From the NCBI GenBank assembly GCA_028870665.1, contig JAGWPB010000019.1, forward strand, positions 1 to 41,984: 41,984 bases of DNA. The letters are read 5' to 3'. The position numbers were made by a program, and so were the translations under genes. Shown here piece after piece: positions 29,010 through 41,794 of the stretch. The notes below the pieces were generated by a model. The model worked only from the letters and a program-made list of their open reading frames with translations. It was not told the DNA's origin and made no database searches. This stretch comes from Lysobacteraceae bacterium. GTDB lineage: Bacteria > Pseudomonadota > Gammaproteobacteria > Xanthomonadales > Rhodanobacteraceae. Numbering within the stretch: the stretch's first letter is position 1; each line of letters opens with the position of its first letter.

Positions 29010-29336
29010 CTACAGCTTTTCCATGGCGCAGAGCAAAGGATGATGATGTACCCGCGCGTAATCGTTGACCTGATTCACCTTGGTCTCGGCCACCTCGCGC
29101 GTGAATACGCCGCAAACACCCTTGCCGCGATGGTGGACGTGCAACATCACCTGTACCGCGCGCTCCTGGTTCAGGCCGAAGAATGTGCGCAACACCTCGA
29201 CCACGAATTCCATCGGCGTGTAATCGTCGTTGAGCAGTACGACCTGGTACATCGCCGGGCGTTCCAGACGGGGCTTTGCCGTCTCGACCGCAAGGCCGTG
29301 TTCGAGTTCTTGGTCGCGGTCCGGATTCTGGGCCAT
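29010..29336 (-). CDS. clpS: ClpS adaptor of the ClpAP protease
   Basis: 108 residues. Delivers N-end-rule substrates to ClpA. Core motif [18 protein letters not shown] contains the conserved Asn-Asp-Asp that binds the N-terminal amine; also [19 protein letters not shown]. The disordered first 27 residues match the extension that engages ClpA. Start ATG 29334-29336. Precedes clpA. Confidence 0.97.
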   Translation of the reverse strand: MAQNPDRDQELEHGLAVETAKPRLERPAMYQVVLLNDDYTPMEFVVEVLRTFFGLNQERAVQVMLHVHHRGKGVCGVFTREVAETKVNQVNDYARVHHHPLLCAMEKL

Positions 29337-29453
29337 TGCGTTTCGTGATCTGGATTGGTTTCGAGTATACGCCGCGGCCACGAGGATGCCGTCGCGGACC
29401 AGGGTGAACAAGGTGATGGCACAATCACGTTTTGACAAGGAGTCGCCGGCGCG

Positions 29454-29936
29454 ATGACCAGCAAGCTTTCCGTCGATGGCGTATGGCGGCCGCGCGTGAC
29501 CGTCGCCACCGTGGTGGCCGACGGCGAGCGCTTTCTGATGGTCGAGGAAGACGTGCACGGCGAACTGCGCCTGAACCAGCCGGCGGGCCATCTGGAAGCT
29601 GGTGAGGACCTGGTTGACGCCGCCGTGCGCGAGACCCTCGAGGAGACCGGCTGGGAAGTCGCGCCCGAGCACTTTGTCGGCGTGATGCCTTGGATCAACC
29701 CGCGCGCCGGCGACACCACGCTGCGCTTCGTGTTCGCGGCCCGCGCGCTGCGGCACCATCCCGATCGGCCGCTCGACGACGGCATCGCGCGTGCATTGTG
29801 GCTGACGCGCGACGAGATCGCCGCGTCGACAGCGCGCCTGCGCACCGCGCTGGTGCTGAAGAGCGTCGACGCCTGGCTGGCCGGGCGGCGCCTGCCGCTG
29901 GATGTCATCGCGCGCCTGCGCGATGCGGCGGTGTGA
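29454..29936 (+). CDS. nudJ: Nudix hydrolase, NudJ-like
   Basis: 160 residues. Complete Nudix box at residues 45-67 ([16 protein letters not shown]). Strand and residues outside it (RVTVATVV at the N-terminus, NQPAGHLE) fit NudJ, which in E. coli hydrolyses nucleoside tri- and diphosphates and thiamine pyrophosphate intermediates. AAGGAGTCGCCGGCG precedes ATG 29454. First in nudJ-mnmA-hflD, the same order as in E. coli. Divergent from clpS with a 117-bp gap. Confidence 0.92.
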   Translation: MTSKLSVDGVWRPRVTVATVVADGERFLMVEEDVHGELRLNQPAGHLEAGEDLVDAAVRETLEETGWEVAPEHFVGVMPWINPRAGDTTLRFVFAARALRHHPDRPLDDGIARALWLTRDEIAASTARLRTALVLKSVDAWLAGRRLPLDVIARLRDAAV

Positions 29937-29940
29937 ATCC

Positions 29941-31038
29941 GTGCGCGTGATCGTCGGCCTGTCAGGCGGGGTCGACTCCTCGGTCGCGGCGCTGCTGCTC
30001 GCGCGTGCAGGCAATGCGGTCGAAGGCCTGTTCATGCACAACTGGCGCGAGGATGAACGCGCCCCCGGCTGCCGGGCCGAGGACGATCGCCGCGACGCGG
30101 TGGCGGTGGCGGGCCGGCTCGGCATCCCGTTTCACGTTCGTGATTTTTCCGCCGAATACTGGGACGACGTGTTTACGCGGTTTCTCGCCGAATACGCCGC
30201 CGGCCGCACACCCAATCCGGATGTGCTGTGCAATCGCGAGATCAAGTTCAAGCGTTTCCTCGATGCGGCGTACGCCTTGGGCGCGGAGAAGATCGCCACC
30301 GGCCATTACGCGCGGGTGCGCGAGCGGGACGGCCGATACCAGCTTTTGCGCGGTATCGATGGCGCCAAGGACCAGAGCTATTTCCTGCATGCGCTGGCAC
30401 AGACGCAGCTGGCGGCGACGCTGTTCCCGCTCGGCGAATTGCGCAAGCCCGACGTGCGTCGGCTGGCGCGGGAGGCCGGGCTGTCGAACCACGCCAAGAA
30501 GGATTCCACGGGCATCTGCTTCATCGGCGAGCGCGACTTCCGCAGCTTTCTCGCGCGTTATCTTGCGGCACGCCCCGGGCCGATCCGCACGCCCGAAGGG
30601 CGCGTGCTCGGCGAGCACTCGGGCATCATGTACTACACCCTCGGCCAGCGGCAGGGCCTGGGTCTGGGCGGCGTGCGCGGTGCGGCCGAGCACCCGTGGT
30701 ACGTGATCGGCAAGGAAATCGCCACGGATGCCTTGATCGTCGCGCAGGATGAACACTGGCTGCTGTCGCGGCGATTGACGGCCTCGGCCCTGACCTGGGT
30801 GGATGGGGCAGCGCCCGCGCCGACATTTCGCTGCTCCGCCAAGACGCGTTATCGCCAGGATGATCAGGCCTGCGAAGTGCATGTCGATACCGTGTCGGCG
30901 AGCGTCCGCTTCGATGCTCTCCAGCGTGCGGTGACGCCGGGGCAGGCCGTGGTGTTCTATGACGGCGACCGGTGCCTCGGCGGTGGCACCATAGAGACGA
31001 CCGACGCCGCATTCGGCGGCCTGGAACCGGAACAATGA
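29941..31038 (+). CDS. mnmA: tRNA-specific 2-thiouridylase MnmA
   Basis: Thiolates U34 of tRNA-Lys, Glu and Gln. From GTG 29941 it has 365 residues. PP-loop [16 protein letters not shown] at the N-terminus; catalytic C97 ([12 protein letters not shown]) and C193 ([12 protein letters not shown]); [17 protein letters not shown] near 240. GTG 29941, 4 bp after nudJ, is chosen because homology begins there; ATG 29923 overlapping nudJ by 14 bp is an alternative, and neither has a clear Shine-Dalgarno. Its TGA overlaps the hflD ATG. Confidence 0.95.
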   Translation: MRVIVGLSGGVDSSVAALLLARAGNAVEGLFMHNWREDERAPGCRAEDDRRDAVAVAGRLGIPFHVRDFSAEYWDDVFTRFLAEYAAGRTPNPDVLCNREIKFKRFLDAAYALGAEKIATGHYARVRERDGRYQLLRGIDGAKDQSYFLHALAQTQLAATLFPLGELRKPDVRRLAREAGLSNHAKKDSTGICFIGERDFRSFLARYLAARPGPIRTPEGRVLGEHSGIMYYTLGQRQGLGLGGVRGAAEHPWYVIGKEIATDALIVAQDEHWLLSRRLTASALTWVDGAAPAPTFRCSAKTRYRQDDQACEVHVDTVSASVRFDALQRAVTPGQAVVFYDGDRCLGGGTIETTDAAFGGLEPEQ

Positions 31039-31658
31039 ACGAAGAACGCGTGCTTGCCCTCGCCGGATTGTTCCAGGCGCTCAGCCTGGTGCGCAGCCTG
31101 GCGACCGAGGGCAGCTGCGACGCCAGCGCGCTCGAGACCAGCCTGTCCAGCGTGCTGCGCATCGATGCCGCCAGTACCGCCGAGGTGTTCGGCGGCAGCG
31201 GCGGCGTGCGACTGGGTCTGCGCACGTTGCTGGCGCAACTCGACGAGGGTCGCCCGGACACGGCGCTGACGCGCATGGCGCTGACGGTGCTGCGCCTGGA
31301 GCGACGTCTGATGGCCCACGCGGATCTGCTGACCCGGCTCCAGGAAGGCCTGCGCGCCGCCCAGCGCCAGGCAGACCATTTCGGCATCACCCACGCCACC
31401 GTGGTGGGTCGTCTGGCCGAACTGTATGCCGACACGCTTTCCACGTTGCGGCCGCGCGTGCTGGTCACCGGCAGTCCGCTGCATCTCAATCAGCCGGCCC
31501 AGGTCGAGCGTATCCGCGCGTGCTTGCTGGCGGCGGTACGCTCCGCGGTGCTTTGGCGCCAGCTGGGGGGGCGGCCGTGGCGACTGATCCTGCACCGCCG
31601 CCAGGTGGCGATGCTCGCGCGCGGCATGCTGGCGCGCGCCTCGCTCGACGTCGGCTGA
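31035..31658 (+). CDS. hflD: High frequency lysogenization protein HflD homologue
   Basis: 207 residues, all-helical. HflD of E. coli is a membrane-associated protein that binds phage lambda CII; the general host role is unclear. Recognised from [26 protein letters not shown] and the C-terminal [19 protein letters not shown] plus context after mnmA (ATGA overlap). The next gene here is acnA, not purB as in E. coli. Confidence 0.92.
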   Translation: MNEERVLALAGLFQALSLVRSLATEGSCDASALETSLSSVLRIDAASTAEVFGGSGGVRLGLRTLLAQLDEGRPDTALTRMALTVLRLERRLMAHADLLTRLQEGLRAAQRQADHFGITHATVVGRLAELYADTLSTLRPRVLVTGSPLHLNQPAQVERIRACLLAAVRSAVLWRQLGGRPWRLILHRRQVAMLARGMLARASLDVG

Positions 31659-31772
31659 TCCTCGCGGCAGTCCTGCGCCGTCGCCGCCGGCTTGGGCGAT
31701 AATAAGCGGCTGAGCCGTCCATGCGCGCCCCCGCCCGCTGGGCATGCCTGCCGAATCATCCGGGAGTCAGGA

Positions 31773-34520
<2,748 letters not shown>

Positions 34521-34632
34521 ACCGTACGGGCGTGAACGCCGGACGGCGCCTCGCTACGGGATGTCATCGGGAGGCACCGCGCGGTCTGCCGCCGAAGCGG
34601 CGGCTTCGGCCGCGCGCCGACTTGCCTCAGTG

Positions 34633-35547
34633 CTACAGGCGCCGATGCGCGCGATAGGACCCGATGTCGTGCACCGGAGTCTCGCTGCGCAGTCCGCTGA
34701 CCTGGGCGCGCACCTCGGCATAGTCGCGCAGGTGGTCACGCATCCACGCCCGCGCGACCGGGCCGAGCAGGGCATCGACCTTCTGTGCCGGCATTTGCAG
34801 TTGGCCGGACGCGGCGTCGCGCTTCCATGGCTCGCGTTCGGGATCGGTGATGAGGCTGGCTGGCTGCGGCAGCAGTGGCAGCGAGGCATCCAGGCCGAGG
34901 AACGCCCGGATCCGATGCCAGCCCGGCTGCGGGCGCGCGGCCAGGTCCTCCAGACAGAGCAGCAGATGGCGCGGACTGTCGCGACAGGCCAGATGCATCT
35001 CGATCGAGCGGTTCCAGCGGCGTGCCCACACGGCCAGTCCGCCGCCGAAATCATGCGTGGGCTGGTGCAGGTCGCCATCCATGATCGACGCCATGACGTC
35101 GGCACCGTTGCGCAGCACGTGAATGAAGAGCGCATCCGGAATATGCCGCGCAATCTCATCGATGTACATCAGGTGGCTGGGCGTCTTTTCCACCCACAGC
35201 GACGCTCCGCTGAGCCGGGCGCAACCATCGAGCAGGTCGACATAGCGGCGCACGCAGGCTGCGGGCGTCAACGGCGAGGCGGCGTGCTTTCGGCCAGCCA
35301 GCATGCGTTCCAGGCGGCGCAGCCGCCGCCGACCGGACGAGCGGGCAAGGCCCATGCGGTGGTACCAATGATGCTCGCCGTGTGCGCCGAGGTCGCCCCA
35401 GCGGCGACGGATGCCGCCGTAGAGCGACTCGAAGTAGCCGGTCTCGGGGAACGAATGCACGGCGGGATGGCGCGCGATCAGCGCCTGCACGACGGTGGTG
35501 CCCGAACGCGGGCAGCCGACGATGAAAACTCGCTGCGGATCCGCCAT
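34633..35547 (-). CDS. Sulfotransferase family protein
   Basis: 304 residues from ATG 35545-35547. The PAPS 5'-phosphosulfate-binding loop is GCPRSGTT (11-18) directly after the first strand; a second conserved region is LSGASLWVEKTPSHLMYIDE (the VEKTP, about 126-130) and a 3'-phosphate-binding segment FIHVLRNGADVMASIM (about 148-163) follows. It is cytosolic, with no signal peptide. The acceptor is unknown; bacterial homologues modify glycans, lipids or small metabolites. It stands alone on the minus strand between acnA and the S10 peptidase gene. Confidence 0.85.
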   Translation of the reverse strand: MADPQRVFIVGCPRSGTTVVQALIARHPAVHSFPETGYFESLYGGIRRRWGDLGAHGEHHWYHRMGLARSSGRRRLRRLERMLAGRKHAASPLTPAACVRRYVDLLDGCARLSGASLWVEKTPSHLMYIDEIARHIPDALFIHVLRNGADVMASIMDGDLHQPTHDFGGGLAVWARRWNRSIEMHLACRDSPRHLLLCLEDLAARPQPGWHRIRAFLGLDASLPLLPQPASLITDPEREPWKRDAASGQLQMPAQKVDALLGPVARAWMRDHLRDYAEVRAQVSGLRSETPVHDIGSYRAHRRL

Positions 35548-35924
35548 CAGGGTGCTACTCGCGGGGCGCGACCGGGGTCGCAGATGCGTCCGTGATCGAC
35601 CGAAGCCTGCGCGGACGCAACGACTATAGACACGCAGGCGCGTGCGCGGTGGACGCGAATCTTGCGGAATGTAACGCTTGGTAAGGAACCCGGCGGAGGG
35701 CAAGGGCGGCGATTACGGCGGGCATCGCGCGCCGATGCGGTCGGGGCGAATCGCGGGATGACGCTGGCGCAACGGATCGGGTCCATACCGCGGACAACGG
35801 GCGTCGAACGCCGCGGTTGACCTCGTGCCGCAAGGAACCCGCATCGTCACGGAGGCGATGCGGGTGGACGAGAGGCGGCGAGCGCGGCCGCAGCCGCTGA
35901 CTCGCGTCGCTCAGCTGCGGCGGA
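35548..35924. other. Intergenic region, 377 bp
   Basis: Lies upstream of the sulfotransferase gene and downstream of the S10 peptidase gene. It holds a 9-bp hairpin (35838-35864) and the presumed sulfotransferase promoter, which I cannot assign. The in-frame extension of the sulfotransferase ORF to 35703 is Arg-rich and not conserved-looking. No RNA gene was recognised. Confidence 0.5.
35838..35864 (-). terminator. Possible terminator of the S10 peptidase gene
   Basis: Perfect 9-bp stem CCCGCATCG/CGATGCGGG with a 9-nt loop, 60 bp after the stop codon on the minus strand; followed by TTCCTTG rather than a U-tract. Confidence 0.4.
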
Positions 35925-37472
35925 TCAGTGGCTGATGGCCGCAGCGTAGAACGTCTCGAGATCCTTGTGCAGCGATTTCAGCGCGTCCGGATTGAGATAG
36001 ATCATGTGCCCGGACGGGTAGTAACCGAAGCTGAGATGGCTGCGCAGTGCCGGCTCGAGCATCATGTGGTCGAGATCGAATTCGGTGGCGTGAAACGGCG
36101 TGGCCAGGTCGAAGTAGCCGTTGGCGGAGAACACGCGCAGATGCGGGTTCTGGCGCATCGCCGCGCCGAGATCGCCGACCACGTAGGGCAGCGGCAGCGG
36201 CCAGCCGCCGTCCCCCGGCACGCGATGCTTCCAGTCCCAGCTGCGGATGATCTTGTCGTTCATCACCGCATAGGGCACGTCGGACTTGTACTTGAGTACG
36301 TTGGTGACATACCAGTTGAAAGCCGCCGTGTAGGCCGGAGTGATGAACGCGTCCGAGGGATCGAAGTCGGGCGTGGCCGAGATCGAGTTGATGTTGTATC
36401 CGGCATAGCGGCCATCGTAACGGCCGATGCTCTCGCGCTCGGGCAGCATCAGCTCCTTGCGGAAGTTGCTGGCCTCGATGCGCAGGTTGGCGCGCTCGAT
36501 GTAGTTCACCGGCAGGCCGGTATAGGCATGCAGCTTCTGCGCGATGGCATCCGCCTCGGCTTTCGGCAGGTTCTCGCCCTGCGCGAGGGCGCGTGCATAG
36601 TCGGTATCGGCGAAGTGGCGCACCTGGTCGAGGAAGGTCGCCAGGTCGGCGGGCTTGCTGGGCAGCTTGTCGTGATACCAGGCGATCGCCGCATACGTTG
36701 GCAGATACAGCTCGTACTTGGCGTCCTGGCCGGGCATCAGCAGGCCGTAGTTGAGGATCGACGATTGCAGCACGACGCCGTTGAGGGCGATGCCGTGCTC
36801 CTGGAGATACTCGGCCAGTGCCGCCGAGCGCGTGGTGCCGTAGCTTTCGCCGTAGAGGAATTTGGGCGAATTCCAGCGGTTGTTGACGGTGATGTAGCGC
36901 TGGATGAAATCGCCGAACGAGCGCACGTCCTCGTCCACGCCCCAGAAATCCTTGTCCTTGCCGGTGCCGACGATGCTGCTGTAGCCGGTGCCGACTGCAT
37001 CGATGAAGACCAGATCCGTGCGGTCAAGGATGCTTTGGTGATTGGCCACCAGATCGTAGGGCGGCGGCGGGGTCGCCGCGCCGTCGCCGACCACCACGCG
37101 CATCGGGCCAAACGCACCCATGTGCAGCCAGATCGACGAGGAGCCGGGCCCCCCGTTGTAGAGGAAGGTGACCGGCCGCGCAGCCATGTTTTTCTCGCCG
37201 TCACGCGTATAGGCGACATAGAACATGCTCGCCACCGGCAGGCCCTTGTCGTTGCGGATCAGCAGGGTGCCGGCGGTGGCGGTGTAACGGATGTCCTGGC
37301 CGTTGATCGTGACGTTGCCATGCGTCACGACCGAATGCTCTTTCGGTATCTGCGCCGTGGCGGTTTCCTTTTGTGCCGCGGCCTGGCCGGCAGCGGCGTC
37401 CGCGGCGTGCAGCAATGGGGACGAGGCGGCAAGCAAGGCGGCAATCGACAGCGCAAGCAGCGTATGTTTCAC
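35925..37472 (-). CDS. Exported serine carboxypeptidase (peptidase family S10)
   Basis: 515 residues from GTG 37470-37472, chosen for AGGAGGGTTCCT directly upstream and because it begins a good Sec signal peptide (KHTLLALSIAALLAASSPLL, cleavage near HA-AD). Alpha/beta-hydrolase fold with oxyanion NGGPGSSS (about 107-114), nucleophile S200 in GESYG, catalytic Asp in NGYFDLATPF and His in SGHMIYL near the C-terminus. It is probably periplasmic or secreted and releases C-terminal amino acids from peptides. Divergent from fadD, with 244 bp between them. Confidence 0.93.
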   Translation of the reverse strand: MKHTLLALSIAALLAASSPLLHAADAAAGQAAAQKETATAQIPKEHSVVTHGNVTINGQDIRYTATAGTLLIRNDKGLPVASMFYVAYTRDGEKNMAARPVTFLYNGGPGSSSIWLHMGAFGPMRVVVGDGAATPPPPYDLVANHQSILDRTDLVFIDAVGTGYSSIVGTGKDKDFWGVDEDVRSFGDFIQRYITVNNRWNSPKFLYGESYGTTRSAALAEYLQEHGIALNGVVLQSSILNYGLLMPGQDAKYELYLPTYAAIAWYHDKLPSKPADLATFLDQVRHFADTDYARALAQGENLPKAEADAIAQKLHAYTGLPVNYIERANLRIEASNFRKELMLPERESIGRYDGRYAGYNINSISATPDFDPSDAFITPAYTAAFNWYVTNVLKYKSDVPYAVMNDKIIRSWDWKHRVPGDGGWPLPLPYVVGDLGAAMRQNPHLRVFSANGYFDLATPFHATEFDLDHMMLEPALRSHLSFGYYPSGHMIYLNPDALKSLHKDLETFYAAAISH

Positions 37473-37716
37473 AGGAACCCTCCTGGGTGTCGCAACGGGC
37501 AACGCCACAGCGGGCGCCGGAAGCAGTTAGAGCGGGGCGCGTCGCGGTGGTTCCGTGCCTAGGTCATAGGTCATGCCCCGAAGCCTGCGTGGCCGGTCGC
37601 GGGGCAGCTTGAGGCGCAGCCTTGCTGCACGCTGCGGCGCTATGCTCCAATCAAGAACGCGCCAGGGCGCTGCGTCACCGTCGCGCTCCACACTTCGAGG
37701 GGAAGGACAAACGTCC

Positions 37717-39393
37717 ATGAGCAACGAGCGTCCGTGGCTGGAGCACTATCCTGCCGGCGTGCCGAAGGAGGTCGACCTCGGCGCCTACTCCTCGATCAAC
37801 GCGGTACTCGACGAAGCCTTCGAACGCTTCCGCGATCGTCCGGCATTCGCCAACTTCGGCCACACGCTGAGCTATGCCGAGGTGGATCGCCTCAGCCGTC
37901 AGTTCGCCGGTTACCTGAGCGGCGAATTGAAGCTGGCCAGGGGCGATCGCATCGCGATCATGCTGCCCAACGTGCTGCAGTATCCGATCGCTCTGTTCGG
38001 CGCGCTGCGTGCCGGGCTGACGGTGGTCAACACCAATCCGATGTACACCGCACGCGAGCTCAGGCACCAGCTGAGCGACTCCGGCGCGACCGCCATCGTG
38101 GTCCTGGACAATTTCGCCTCGGTCTTGCAGGAGGTGCTGCCCGAGACGCCGATCAGGCATGTCATCACCACGGGCATCGGCGACATGCTGGGCGCGATCA
38201 AGGGCGCGCTGATGAATGCGGTGGTCAAGCACGTCAAGAAGATGGTGCCGCCCTACCACATCGATGGCGCGGTGCGCTTCGGCGACGCGCTGGCGCGCGG
38301 CTGGCGCCAGTCGACGCCGCGGCTGGTGCTGGGCCTCGACGACATTGCCTTCCTGCAGTACACCGGCGGTACCACCGGCGTCGCCAAGGGCGCCATGCTC
38401 ACCCACCGCAACATGGTCGCCAACATGCTGCAGGCGTCGCTGTGGATGGGCGACGCCATCCGTCCCGGCGAAGAGGTGATCATCACCGCCCTGCCGCTGT
38501 ACCACATCTTTGCGTTGACGGCCAACTGCTTCACCTTCATCAAGTCGGGCGGACTCAACGTGCTCATCACCAACCCGCGCGACATGCCCGGCTTCGTCAA
38601 GGAACTGGCCAAGACGCGCTTCACCGCGATCACCGGCGTCAACACCCTGTTCAATGGACTGATTCATGCGCCTGGCTTCGCGCAGCTTGATTTTTCGCGG
38701 CTGCGCACGACCCTCGGCGGAGGCATGTCGGTGCAGCGCGCAGTGGCGGAGAAGTGGAAGCAGATGACCGGCTGCACGCTGGCGGAGGCCTACGGCCTGA
38801 CCGAGACATCACCTGCTGTCTGCATCAACCCGCTCGATCTCAAGGAGTACAACGGCTCGATCGGGTTGCCGGTGCCCTCGACCACGGTCTGCATCCAGGA
38901 CGAGGCCGGGCAGTTGCTGGCCACGGGCCAGATCGGCGAACTGTGCGTGAAAGGCCCGCAGGTGATGAAGGGTTACTGGAACCGGCCCGACGAGACCGCC
39001 AAGGTCATGGACGGCAACGGCTGGTTGCACACGGGCGACATCGCGCGCATGGACGAGCGCGGCTACTTTTTCATCGTCGACCGCAAGAAGGACATGATTC
39101 TGGTGTCGGGCTTCAACGTCTACCCGAACGAGATCGAGGATGTGGTCGCGCTGCATCCGGGCGTGCTGGAGGTGGCCGCGGTCGGGGTGCCGGACGAAAA
39201 ATCGGGGGAGGCGGTCAAGCTGTTCGTGGTGCGCAAGGACCCGGGCCTGACCGAGGCCGAGCTGCGGCGGCATTGCGAGGAGAACCTGACCGGCTACAAG
39301 CGGCCGAAGACCATCGAGTTCCGCGACAGCCTGCCGAAAAGCAACGTCGGAAAGATCCTGCGCCGCGAATTGCGCGAGTCGGCGGCGCGCTGA
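37717..39393 (+). CDS. fadD: Long-chain fatty acid--CoA ligase
   Basis: Activates fatty acids with ATP and CoA for beta-oxidation or lipid synthesis; usually associated with the inner membrane. 558 residues from ATG 37717 ([20 protein letters not shown]). AMP-binding P-loop [18 protein letters not shown] (near residue 214), A4/A5 motif [11 protein letters not shown], the [14 protein letters not shown] hinge motif, and the C-terminal lysine region [25 protein letters not shown] lies 14 nt upstream of the ATG. Monocistronic by context; no FadR box was recognised. Confidence 0.95.
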   Translation: MSNERPWLEHYPAGVPKEVDLGAYSSINAVLDEAFERFRDRPAFANFGHTLSYAEVDRLSRQFAGYLSGELKLARGDRIAIMLPNVLQYPIALFGALRAGLTVVNTNPMYTARELRHQLSDSGATAIVVLDNFASVLQEVLPETPIRHVITTGIGDMLGAIKGALMNAVVKHVKKMVPPYHIDGAVRFGDALARGWRQSTPRLVLGLDDIAFLQYTGGTTGVAKGAMLTHRNMVANMLQASLWMGDAIRPGEEVIITALPLYHIFALTANCFTFIKSGGLNVLITNPRDMPGFVKELAKTRFTAITGVNTLFNGLIHAPGFAQLDFSRLRTTLGGGMSVQRAVAEKWKQMTGCTLAEAYGLTETSPAVCINPLDLKEYNGSIGLPVPSTTVCIQDEAGQLLATGQIGELCVKGPQVMKGYWNRPDETAKVMDGNGWLHTGDIARMDERGYFFIVDRKKDMILVSGFNVYPNEIEDVVALHPGVLEVAAVGVPDEKSGEAVKLFVVRKDPGLTEAELRRHCEENLTGYKRPKTIEFRDSLPKSNVGKILRRELRESAAR

Positions 39394-39405
39394 GCACGCG
39401 CGGAA

Positions 39406-39756
39406 TCAGGCACTCAGCGCCATGTCGTCCCAGGGCTCGAGCCGGTCGGCGTGGCCGCCCAGCAGGTTCCACAGCGGCACCTGCTTGTCCTCGGGGATGC
39501 GCGCGTAGGCGAAACACACATGGCCGTGGGTGACGCGCGCCACGGTGGCTTCGACATTGATGTGCAACCCGGCCTCGAACAGCATGTCGAGCACCCACAG
39601 CTGGCCCGATTCGCCATCCCAGCCCTGCGGTCGCCGCAGCCGCACCCCGGTGGCGGAAATGTCCTCGATTTCACTGGACAGGCTCTCGCCGCCGCGGTTC
39701 ATCAGCACGGTGGTGTCGAGTTGTTTGCGTGCGTGACGCAGTCCCTGTACGGACAT
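39406..39756 (-). CDS. PilZ-domain protein
   Basis: 116 residues, essentially one PilZ fold, the c-di-GMP-binding domain. The first half has the Arg-containing switch region (RHARKQLD, about 7-14) and the D-x-S-x-x-G motif as EDISATGVRL (about 31-40). The rest is beta-barrel strands ending WDDMALSA. An RxxxR pattern (R7..R10/K11) is imperfect, so binding may be weak. ATG 39754-39756; the longer frame upstream is low-complexity. Convergent with fadD by 12 bp. Confidence 0.85.
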   Translation of the reverse strand: MSVQGLRHARKQLDTTVLMNRGGESLSSEIEDISATGVRLRRPQGWDGESGQLWVLDMLFEAGLHINVEATVARVTHGHVCFAYARIPEDKQVPLWNLLGGHADRLEPWDDMALSA

Positions 39757-40233
39757 GGTGTGCTCCCGATCCGACGTTGTTGCCGGCACCGCCATGGAAC
39801 CGGCTCCTGCGGCGGTGCCATCGAACTGTGTCAAGCAAATCGCGGGCCAGCGGCAACAATCGTGCTGGCCGGGCCCAGCGGCACAGGCGGTGGGCCCGAC
39901 TGCCGGCGCCATGGGGCGCGCCGGATCGCCCCCGCGCGGCAAGCCCTGACCCAGCGCGTCCATCACGGCCGGCCTTGGCCGACGCTGGACAGATGTGGCG
40001 CGGGGTCTTAGTCTTGGACCGTCGGGTGGGGTTGCGGTCGGCGAGATGCCGTCCGCGTCAGTGTCATGCCGTTGCCCTGAACGAGCCTTGCGGCGCCCCC
40101 GGGGCAAGTGCCCGGCCCTACCGGGATCGCGCGCGGCGCCGGATCAGCGCCACCGCCGGCTGCCTCGCCCCGAATGTTCGCAGGACACGCTGAGCCAGGC
40201 CGCGGCGCGCGGCTGTCGTCACGTGAGTGCCGT
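39757..40233. other. Intergenic region, 477 bp, structured
   Basis: Between the divergent PilZ and scpA genes. It contains two stable inverted repeats: 39785-39793/39811-39819 (9 bp, 17-nt loop) and 39870-39877/39891-39898 (8 bp, 13-nt loop). Frames in it are short or low-complexity. I could not match it to rnpB, tmRNA, 6S or a riboswitch. Promoters for both neighbours should lie here but are not identifiable by eye. Confidence 0.5.
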
Positions 40234-41091
40234 ATGCATTCCGAGCCTTCCGAGGCCGCCCCGGCGAATGCGCCGCAAGGTGTTTTCGGACCGATACCGC
40301 AGCAACAGGAAATGCCGCTCGCCTTGGTGCGTGGGCTGCCATTGCTGCAGATGCCGCAGGATCTGTATATCCCGCCGGATGCGCTCGAGGTCATCCTCGA
40401 GGCGTTCGAGGGGCCGCTGGATCTGCTGCTGTACCTGATCCGGCGGCAGAATCTGGACATTCTCGACATTCCGATCGCCGAGATCACCCGGCAGTACATG
40501 GACTACATCGGGCTGATGCACGAGATGCGGCTGGAGCTGGCCGCCGAATATCTGGTCATGGCGGCCATTCTGGCCGAGATCAAGTCGCGGCTGCTGCTGC
40601 CCCGTCCGCCTGCCGCCGAGGGCGTCGAGGATGACCCGCGCGCTGAACTGATACGCCGGTTGCAGGAGTACGAACGCTTTCAGAAGGCCGCTGCCGACAT
40701 TGATGCTCTGCCACGGATGGAGCGCGACACCGCGCTGGCGCAGGCCGGGGTGACCGATCGGGTGGTCGTGCGTCTGCCGCCACCGGTCGATCTGCGCGAA
40801 CTGCTGCTGGCGCTGCGGGACGTCCTGCGTCGGGCCGACTTGTCGGGCCATCACGCGGTGCGCCGCGACGCGCTGTCGGTGCGCCAGCGCATGGGCGAAG
40901 TGCTGAAGTCGCTCCAGGACGGCGCCTTTCATGCGTTCCAGACGCTGTTCGAGCCGGGCGAAGGGCGACTGGGCGTGGTGGTCAGCTTTCTCGCGATGCT
41001 CGAGCTGGCCAAGGAAATGCTGGTGGAAATCGTGCAGGAGGCGCCGCTGGCGCCGATCTACCTCAAGGTGCGCATTGCCGTATCCGAATGA
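40234..41091 (+). CDS. scpA: Segregation and condensation protein A
   Basis: Kleisin subunit that bridges SMC heads with ScpB in chromosome condensation. 285 residues from ATG 40234; the first 45 residues are variable and a later start at MPLALVRG (40312) is possible. The kleisin N-terminal region is FEGPLDLLLYLIRRQNLDI, followed by EYLVMAAILAEIKSRLLL; the C-terminal winged helix is about 205-285 (VSFLAMLELAKEMLVEIVQ). scpB starts 4 bp after its stop. Confidence 0.95.
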   Translation: MHSEPSEAAPANAPQGVFGPIPQQQEMPLALVRGLPLLQMPQDLYIPPDALEVILEAFEGPLDLLLYLIRRQNLDILDIPIAEITRQYMDYIGLMHEMRLELAAEYLVMAAILAEIKSRLLLPRPPAAEGVEDDPRAELIRRLQEYERFQKAAADIDALPRMERDTALAQAGVTDRVVVRLPPPVDLRELLLALRDVLRRADLSGHHAVRRDALSVRQRMGEVLKSLQDGAFHAFQTLFEPGEGRLGVVVSFLAMLELAKEMLVEIVQEAPLAPIYLKVRIAVSE

Positions 41092-41095
41092 ATCC

Positions 41096-41794
41096 ATGGA
41101 CAAAGCCAACCTGAAACGCATACTCGAGGCCGCCCTGCTGGCCTCACCGCATCCGCTCTCGCTGCCGCAGCTCGGCGCGTTGTTCGGCGACGCCGACCAG
41201 CCAGGCCCCGATGCCATCGCGCAGGCCATCGAGGCGCTGGCCGGCGATGCCGAGCACCGGGGCGTGGCCTTGGTCGAGGTCGCTTCGGGCTTCCGCTACC
41301 AGGTGCGCGCCGACGTTCACCCCTGGGTGGCCCGGCTGTGGAGCGAGCGTCCCGGCAAATACTCGCGCGCACTGCTCGAGACGCTGGCGCTGATCGCCTA
41401 CCGGCAGCCGATCACGCGCCCCGAGATCGAACAGATCCGCGGTGTGGTGGTGTCCAGCAACATCATCCGCACGCTCGAGGAGCGCGAGTGGATCCGCGTC
41501 GTCGGCCATCGCGACCTGCCCGGGCGGCCGGCGCTGTTCGCGACCACCAGGTCCTTCCTGGACTACTTCAATCTGCGCTCGCTCGATGAGCTGCCGCCGC
41601 TGGCCGACATCCGCGACCTCGACGAGATGCTTCCGCAATTCGACTTCGCGACCGTGCCGGCGCGTGCCGACGGCGGCCCGGCCGTTGCCGTGGCTGATGC
41701 GTCACCCTCCCCCGCCACCGCCGTCGAGGCGGAGGCCTTCGCGGATGCCCCCGAGGGCACCGCTCCTGCACCACCCGAGGAGTTTCGCGCATGA
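41096..41794 (+). CDS. scpB: Segregation and condensation protein B
   Basis: Winged-helix partner of ScpA and SMC. 232 residues: tandem winged helices about 1-165 ([78 protein letters not shown]), then an Ala/Pro-rich acidic tail. ATG 41096 follows scpA closely; its TGA overlaps the rluB ATG. Confidence 0.96.
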   Translation: MDKANLKRILEAALLASPHPLSLPQLGALFGDADQPGPDAIAQAIEALAGDAEHRGVALVEVASGFRYQVRADVHPWVARLWSERPGKYSRALLETLALIAYRQPITRPEIEQIRGVVVSSNIIRTLEEREWIRVVGHRDLPGRPALFATTRSFLDYFNLRSLDELPPLADIRDLDEMLPQFDFATVPARADGGPAVAVADASPSPATAVEAEAFADAPEGTAPAPPEEFRA

